In this document: piece after piece, positions 57,798 through 64,000 of the stretch
Numbering within the stretch: the stretch's first letter is position 1
How the letters are laid out: each line of letters starts with the position of its first letter
Assembly: GCA_032622095.1 (NCBI GenBank)
Contig: CP136062.1
Coordinates: forward strand, 155,742,875-155,806,874
Direction of reading: 5' to 3'
Length of the DNA stretch: 64,000 nucleotides
Origin: Siphonodentalium dalli
Lineage: Eukaryota > Mollusca > Scaphopoda > Gadilida > Siphonodentaliidae
The notes under the pieces: model-generated
The model's database searches: none
Told to the model about the DNA's origin: nothing
What the model saw: only the letters and a program-made list of their open reading frames with translations
Translations under genes and position numbers: made by a program

Positions 57798-60700
57798 ACT
57801 TTAACCAGGACAGGCGTGTTGGGACCCTAAAGGGACGGGACAGTAATTCTAGCTGGACCCGGGCCGTGGCTATTAATCTAACCGCGGGCGGGACAAATCG
57901 GTACCCTAACCCTAACCGGGGCGGGACGCGACTCTAACATTAACTGGGACGGGACCTTAGGCCTAACCCTAACCGGGACGGCATCTTAACCCTAACACTG
58001 AACAGGACGACGCGGTATCCTAACCCTGACCGGACGGGACCATAAGTTGTATGTGGGTGTTCGGAACGGATTGTAACTTAACCATAACCGAACCTGGGCC
58101 CTACCCCGGAGCGAAACGGTGCGGGGCCCCAACATTAACCCAGACTGGACGAGACCGTAATTCTAGCTGGACCGTGACTCATAGTTCTAACCGCGGACGG
58201 AACAAGTCGGGATCCTAACCGGGGCGGGACGAAACCCTAACTCTAACCGGGACGGGAAATAAAGCATAAACATAACCCTAACGGCAGCTTAACTCTAAGA
58301 CTGAACAGGCCTAGTCCGACCGGACGGGACCATAACCTTTATGTTGGGGTCGGAGTGACTGTAACTTTAACCCTAACCGGATCGGGGCCCTATCCAGGAA
58401 CTGAACGGGGCGGGGCCCTAAGCCAGGCAGGACGGGACCTTGACCCAACCCTGACGGGACATTAACACTGGCTACACCAATAACCCTAAACCTAAACGGC
58501 ACTGGACGGCTCTGAACGGGAATTTAACCCTAGCCCTAACCGAGACGGGACCATAACGCTAACCGTCAGGGGAACCCAATACTAACCAGGACGTGACCCC
58601 TGACCCTAACCTATTCGGGACGGGAGCTTAACCCTAACTCTAACCGGGACGGTTGGAACTTAACACTAACAAACTCGTAACCTGGTGGTGGATCCGGATG
58701 ATCCGTACATCGGACGGGACGAGCCGGGACCATAACAAGGAAGAGACGGGACCATAGGACGGTACCCTATCTCTAACCGGAACCCTAACCCTACCCCGGG
58801 GCGGAAGTCAGGGGAGGGACGTTAAAACTAATCATAACCATAACAGGGACGGCACCAGTCGGGGGCAATAACAATAACTGAAAAGAGGCCTTAAGCCTAA
58901 CCACAAAGGGGACGGGACCTAAACCTTAATACGGACCAGAACGGGAGGTTAACATAACTACAACCGGGACTGGTGCTAAACCCTAACCCGTACCGGACGG
59001 GCGGGATTCTAATTTGGATGTGGTGGTTCGGAACGGTACTGTAACATAATCATGTCGGGGGTCTGACACGGAAATTAATTGGGCGGGACCCAAACACTAA
59101 CAGGACGGGGCCTATGCCCCAACCCTGACCGTGACGGGACCTCAACCCTTGGCAAAACTATAACCCAAACCCTAAAGGGACTGGACGGTTCGGGCGGGAA
59201 CTTAAACACAACTAACCTGGTCAGGGCCCTATCACTAACCGGTACGGAGCCTTAAACATAACCTTGGCGGGAGTTTAACCCTATCTGGTACGGGATGTTA
59301 CTACAGTACTAACTGACAACAATCGTTACCTGGCGGGTAAACCCGACCGCGGACGGGACGAATCGGGACCCTAACCATGACGGCACCCTAACCTTTAACT
59401 GAACGTAACTGGTTGGAACGGGACCTTAACACTAAACGTAACCATAAAACTGGACGGGGCCAGAGGACCTGACGTTAACACTAACCATAACCGGGACTGT
59501 ACGGCTCTGGGCTGGAATTTCACAATAACCATAACTGGGACGGGACCAGTCGGGACCCTAACACTAACCTGGACTGGACCTTTGTCCGATTCCTAACTCG
59601 AACTTGGACGGGACCTTGAGCCTAACCCATAACCGGGAAGGGACGGGACCACAACAAGGGCGGTATCCTAACAGTAGCAAGAACTGGACGGATTGGAACG
59701 GGACCTTAACCCTAACCATTACCCTAAACCGGGACCAGTGTCATGGGACGTCCGGGACTTTAACACTAACCTTAACGATAACCCTAACCGGGACTGGACG
59801 GCTCTGAACTGGAAATTCACCAGAACCTGACTGCGACGAGACCAGTCGGATTCCTAACACTAACCGGGACTCGACCTTAGAGCCATATCCCTAACTCTAA
59901 CTTGGACGAAACATTGAACCTAACCTTAACCGGGACGGGAGCTTAACCCTGACAATAACCGGGGAGGTACCCCAAGCTGGACGTGGCGGGATGGGACCAT
60001 AACTCTAACCCTAACCGGACGGGACGAGTCGGGAAACTAACCCGGGATGGAGAGAGACACTAACCCTACCAGAGTATGACCCTAACCATAACTGTGACTG
60101 GACGGCTCGGGAATGTAATTTAGGCCTAACACTAACCCTAACTGGGACGGACCCTACCACTAACCGAAACGTTACGGTACCTTAAACCAACACCCAACTC
60201 AAACCGTGGCGGGATGGGGCTGGACCTTAAGCCTAACCTAATTATGAGTGGACCCTGACTCGAACCGCGACATGGTCTTAACCTTAGCTCTAACCGGGAG
60301 GGGACCGTAACACTATCCGAGATGTGACGGGACCGTAAACCGAGCCCTAACTCTAAGCGGGACTCGACATTAAAACTAACTCTAGCTAATCCTGGGAGGA
60401 TGGGACCTAACCCTAATCGGGACGGAACCGTAACCCTAATTCTAACAGGTACGGGACTCTAACCCTTACAGGACGGGATGTAAACCTTAACCCTAACTGG
60501 TAATTGACCTTAAACCTAACTCTAAGCCGAACCGTGTAGGGACGGGCCCTTAACCATAACTCTAACCGGGACGGGACCTTTAGGTTCCCCTACCCAACCG
60601 CGGCGGTGTGTGCCGGCCCTTAATCCTACACTAATCCGAATGCCAGCGGGAGGACATTAAACCTATCTCTAATCCGAATCGGGGCGGGACGGGACCTTAA

Positions 60701-60915
60701 CACTACCCATAACCGGGACGGGACTGGACCCACACACTGACCGTAATCGGCACGGGACGATAAGGGCCGTGACGGGACCCTAGTATAACAGGGATAGATC
60801 GAGATGGGACCTTTACACTATAGCACTAATCCTAAACGGGACAGGACGGGGCGGATCCTAACCCTAACTGGGACGGGACCCTAACCATAACCGGGATGGA
60901 CGGGATGGGACAGCG
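57798..60915. repeat. 3.1-kb degenerate telomere-like/GGGACGGGAC array (copy B)
   Basis: Matches 27,355-30,480 almost base for base, including its unique variants, with a few small indels (for example a 5-bp loss near 59,210). No unit-number change between copies is visible, unusual for a tandem array. Confidence 0.93.
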
Positions 60916-61257
60916 GGCGCGGGTAGTGACGGTAACGGGGCGCGCGGGCGGAGCAACTCGTAGTTGTGTTGGTTGGGGCGTCACTGTACGTCTGTTTTCG
61001 ACCAATTGGCACTGATGTTCTAATTTTTTCGGTCCAAATTATCGCCCCATGCACTTTCACTTCAATGTTCCAGACCGAGCATAGCAGCAACTCATATTCG
61101 GACACTTTTTGAAACTCGATCCAAATTTACTTCGGCTAAATCGAATTCTATCCAGCTATTATTTACATATACTTCTGAACACCTGATATATACATATTTT
61201 TTGTTTTGAACTATCAACGTTAGCGTTGTTAAAGTAATGAGAGCGGGTCTCAAGTTA

Positions 61258-61620
61258 CAAAGAGCACATACTAATAACGCTGTCAATGGCTACCGTTTTA
61301 AACCTGTTTACCCTGGAAGCCTATAACATTGTAGAGGTCGGTTGTTTATTATGACATCAAGGTGAACATATCCATACTGCACATGGCGTCACTTTATATT
61401 GCAACCAGTCTTTTCGCTTGCTTCTTGAATTAACGAACAGCAGAGGAATATCTGCTGGTTGCTTTCATGTTTTCATTTCAATTCAATATGTTGGGACGTT
61501 TGTACACCCGCAATCCGATATTTGACTAAGAGATGATTATAATTTTGCGTAGAAGTACAATTTAGTTTTATCTTATCGAATATGCCATTTCATTTTATGC
61601 CATTGTCTGATTGATTTATA
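61258..61620. repeat. extra ~363-bp repeat unit present only in copy B
   Basis: Inserted after CAAGTTA where copy A (30,820) continues into TTCGTGAATAATCC. Its second half (TCATTTCAATTCAATATG, CAATCCGATATTTG, GCGTAGAAGTA) resembles the end of the following 320-bp unit (about 61,785-61,880), so it is a further diverged unit. Confidence 0.75.
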
Positions 61621-62184
61621 TTCGTGAATAATCCTGTGTCTTTCAATTGTTCTTGGCTGATAGCGATTCACGTGATTAGATTCATATATCTGTATGTGGC
61701 TCATGTTATCGTTTCTACATTGTGTATCATGGTTTTGCATGCTTCAATATCTACTGGTTAATTTATTTTGGCTTTTATGTGTTAATTTCATTTCATTCGA
61801 GACTTTTGTAACGTACATAAATTGCCCACAACTCGATATTTGGCCAAGCGATTATTCAACTTTTGCATAGAAGTAAACTTTATTTTTTGAAAATATCATT
61901 TTATCATGACATTCACTGATTTGTATGATTGTTATTCATGCGCTCTAAATAATCCTGTCACTTCCAATTGTCGATTCGTGATCTTGAATCACGTGATCAT
62001 ATTCATATATTTGGCGATTGCTCAAGCCGATGTTCTATGTTTTCACGTTTACTACACATAGCGATTACGCAGACCAATGTTCTACATGTACGTTGTAATA
62101 TGTATTACATTATGTTGATTGTGTTCATGGTATACATTGTCCCGAATGTCCTTAACCAGACACCACATGTAAGCGAAAAATAAA
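61621..62184. repeat. ~320-bp tandem repeats, two units (copy B)
   Basis: Counterpart of 30,822-31,385, with AATAATCCTG anchors 320 bp apart (61,628 and 61,948). Confidence 0.7.
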
Positions 62185-62631
62185 TTTGTCGGATCGGAAT
62201 AATGGACTTTGTCTCACTTACTCCCTTTAAAATTGCTTTAATAGGCATCAAACCAGTGACATTACATAACTACGGTCTTTACTTATTGTATACAAATTAA
62301 TAGAAGTTCAGTAAAAATAACTATAATTTGATTAAGTCTCTTTAATCCGTGTTATCGAAGAAAATATATCGTCAAAGGTATAGCGTATTGGGGTACTATT
62401 ACTTGTACAACCACTTATCTCACATATATCCTAGATTCGTTTAGTTTGCAACTGATGGTAAATTGTGTTCTTAGTATTTTGTTGAAAGGTAACTGATATG
62501 TATACTGTTGATACGTGCGGTTCCAGCTGGACTATACGCACCCCTGATCAAGACTTAGTGGTCCTGCTAATGTGATGTGATGTGATGCTGGTGGTCTCTG
62601 CTGAATTGCTATAATGCGATTCGGGCGAACT

Positions 62632-64000
62632 GATGCTGTTAAGACAAAGTACCGTTATTTTTCAAATGTTGTCATTTTCTGGGTGTATGGCTAATACGAG
62701 CGGTTTGGAATAAGACCAGTGCATGTTTGGAACATAAAAAACATAGACATTTTGAACAAATATAATAATGGCTGCTCTGGTGTTTGCAAAACGATGTGAA
62801 TTGCCATCTTGCTATAGTCGATTTGTCACAACTAGTACAACCAATATAAACATATCTCGCAATATATATGTGTTGGAATGTTTGATACACACAATGGCTT
62901 TTCATATTGCAGATTTTCCGAACGCCGCACAAACGACAATTTTAGAACAAATAACGTACATGTTCTTAGCAGCGTAAATTTGCCATGACAGCATCTTAGC
63001 AATTCAACAGGGCCCACCAGCATCGCATCACATTGGCGGGACCAGTTGACCAGTTGTGATACTGTAATAGGATGAAACTTTAATGGTCTGACTGTATTTG
63101 TGTTCGAGGGTACGCCAATACATGGGATTCGTTAATCAAATAATTTATTATTGCGACAGTTCTTTAATCTTAGTGTTCGATATTCCGAGAGTTCGATACT
63201 TAAGAATTTACAGCGACGTGGACATGAATAACAGTCGGGCCTCATCAACATAAAATAAATGTTCCCCGAGGCATCACCATGCGCAAAAGAATCCCACCGG
63301 TATCAACTTTAAACACCATACATACATTTGGGAACAGACAATTAACACACGCGTATATATAATTGCGTAAATGATACACAGATATCCAAATGTTTGTCTT
63401 TGTCGTGTCTTATACATGTATGTTACAACATATGTGACTTATTGGTGCTCTATATAAAGATTCACGTACATGCACGTGCGTGAGCGACACATACACGTGT
63501 AATAATTTAACGCGATGCTGAAACGGATGCCAGCTTCCGTATGTGAGGAAACTACATGCTATTCTGAAAGCTAGCGCGACCTACATGTATATTTACATAT
63601 TCGCGACTTTCGGACTATCGAATAATCGTAATATCTAACTATCTGACAAACGAACTGCCTAATTTTTTCGTCATTTGACAAATATACAACATTCATATTT
63701 GAGAATAAGTGGGACAGTTGAAGCACAGGTCCCCAGATCAAAGATTTACTCCACCCCCAATAATACTTAATCCCATAGAAATGTATTCAACTTGGCGGGG
63801 CCTAATTTTTATTTATTTTTTTCACTAAAAAAACAGGTTCAAAATAGAAAACAAATATTTTTGTTACATAAAGGCCTCATATATACGTAGAAATATATTT
63901 TCTTACTCATCAATTTGATGTATCCCGTGTAAAAACATGGTCCAGAAAAACTCCTGTTATGAGCACAGGTCTGACGGAAACCGGCTGTTGAAATCCCTCG
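62632..64000. other. unique flank, no gene recognised
   Basis: AT-rich sequence without a second copy in the window. Open frames reach at most about 86 codons and show no family signal. Near 63,462-63,500 it has ACGTACATGCACGTGCGTG and CACGTGT, an ACGTG-rich patch of unknown meaning. Confidence 0.5.

Larger units (their letters stand above)
31838..62631 (+). repeat. tandem segmental duplication, copy B (30.8 kb)
   Basis: Matches copy A throughout. The offset grows from 24,708 (start) to about 28,630 (after the 3.8-kb block), about 30,440 (after the LINE) and 30,794 (after the extra ~363-bp unit). Smaller copy-B-specific insertions lie near 52,082-52,125 and 53,066-53,102. The junction with copy A shows no homology longer than a few bases. 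Confidence 0.95.

Noticed and set aside
62768-62977. 69-codon frame starting MAALVFAKRCELPSC as a small gene
   Set aside because: A plausible start but no family resemblance or conserved partner; AT-rich chance frame is as likely.

Overview
This is an AT-rich, intron- and repeat-filled piece of an animal nuclear genome. The only host gene I can support is an RGK-family (Rad/Gem/Rem-like) small GTPase, present twice. Telomere-like CCCTAA motifs, a tRNA-headed SINE with an (ATCA)n-type tail, a Helitron, and LINE fragments that resemble families I recall from molluscs all suggest a marine lophotrochozoan, probably a mollusc. That assignment is inference; nothing in the window proves it.

Layout. 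1-4.06 kb: decayed Helitron RepHel gene on the minus strand. 4.06-7.1 kb: no gene, one copy of a dispersed repeat (called D here) and a short hairpin. 7,130-31,837 (copy A) and 31,838-62,631 (copy B): a head-to-tail tandem segmental duplication, by eye only a few percent diverged. Each copy holds, in order, a 1.5-kb repeat (E), a SINE with an 11-bp target-site duplication, a 73-75 bp minisatellite, a second E copy, LINE remnants, repeat D in inverse orientation, foldback elements, a four-exon RGK gene with TATA box and poly(A) signal, a small telomere-like array inside intron 2, a CAT-type microsatellite, a 3.1-kb degenerate CCCTAACCGGGACGGGAC-type array, and ~320-bp tandem repeats. 62.6-64 kb: unique sequence with nothing recognisable.

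The two copies differ by large events. Copy B alone has a 3.8-kb block (35,998-39,814) carrying an L1/Tx1-like LINE fragment and an antisense LINE ORF1 (gag-like) fragment; the context suggests copy A lost it. Copy B alone has a 5'-truncated LINE in intron 2 (48,756-50,385) flanked by a 112-bp direct duplication. Copy B also has one extra ~363-bp repeat unit near its 3' end.

Both RGK genes splice in frame to 268 residues and keep the P-loop, NKxD, ETS and C-terminal RGK motif. They differ at seven residues by my reading, none in a nucleotide-binding motif. Either this is a young tandem gene duplication, or two divergent haplotypes were placed in tandem by the assembler; the sequence alone cannot decide. 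All other protein-like signals belong to dead transposons.
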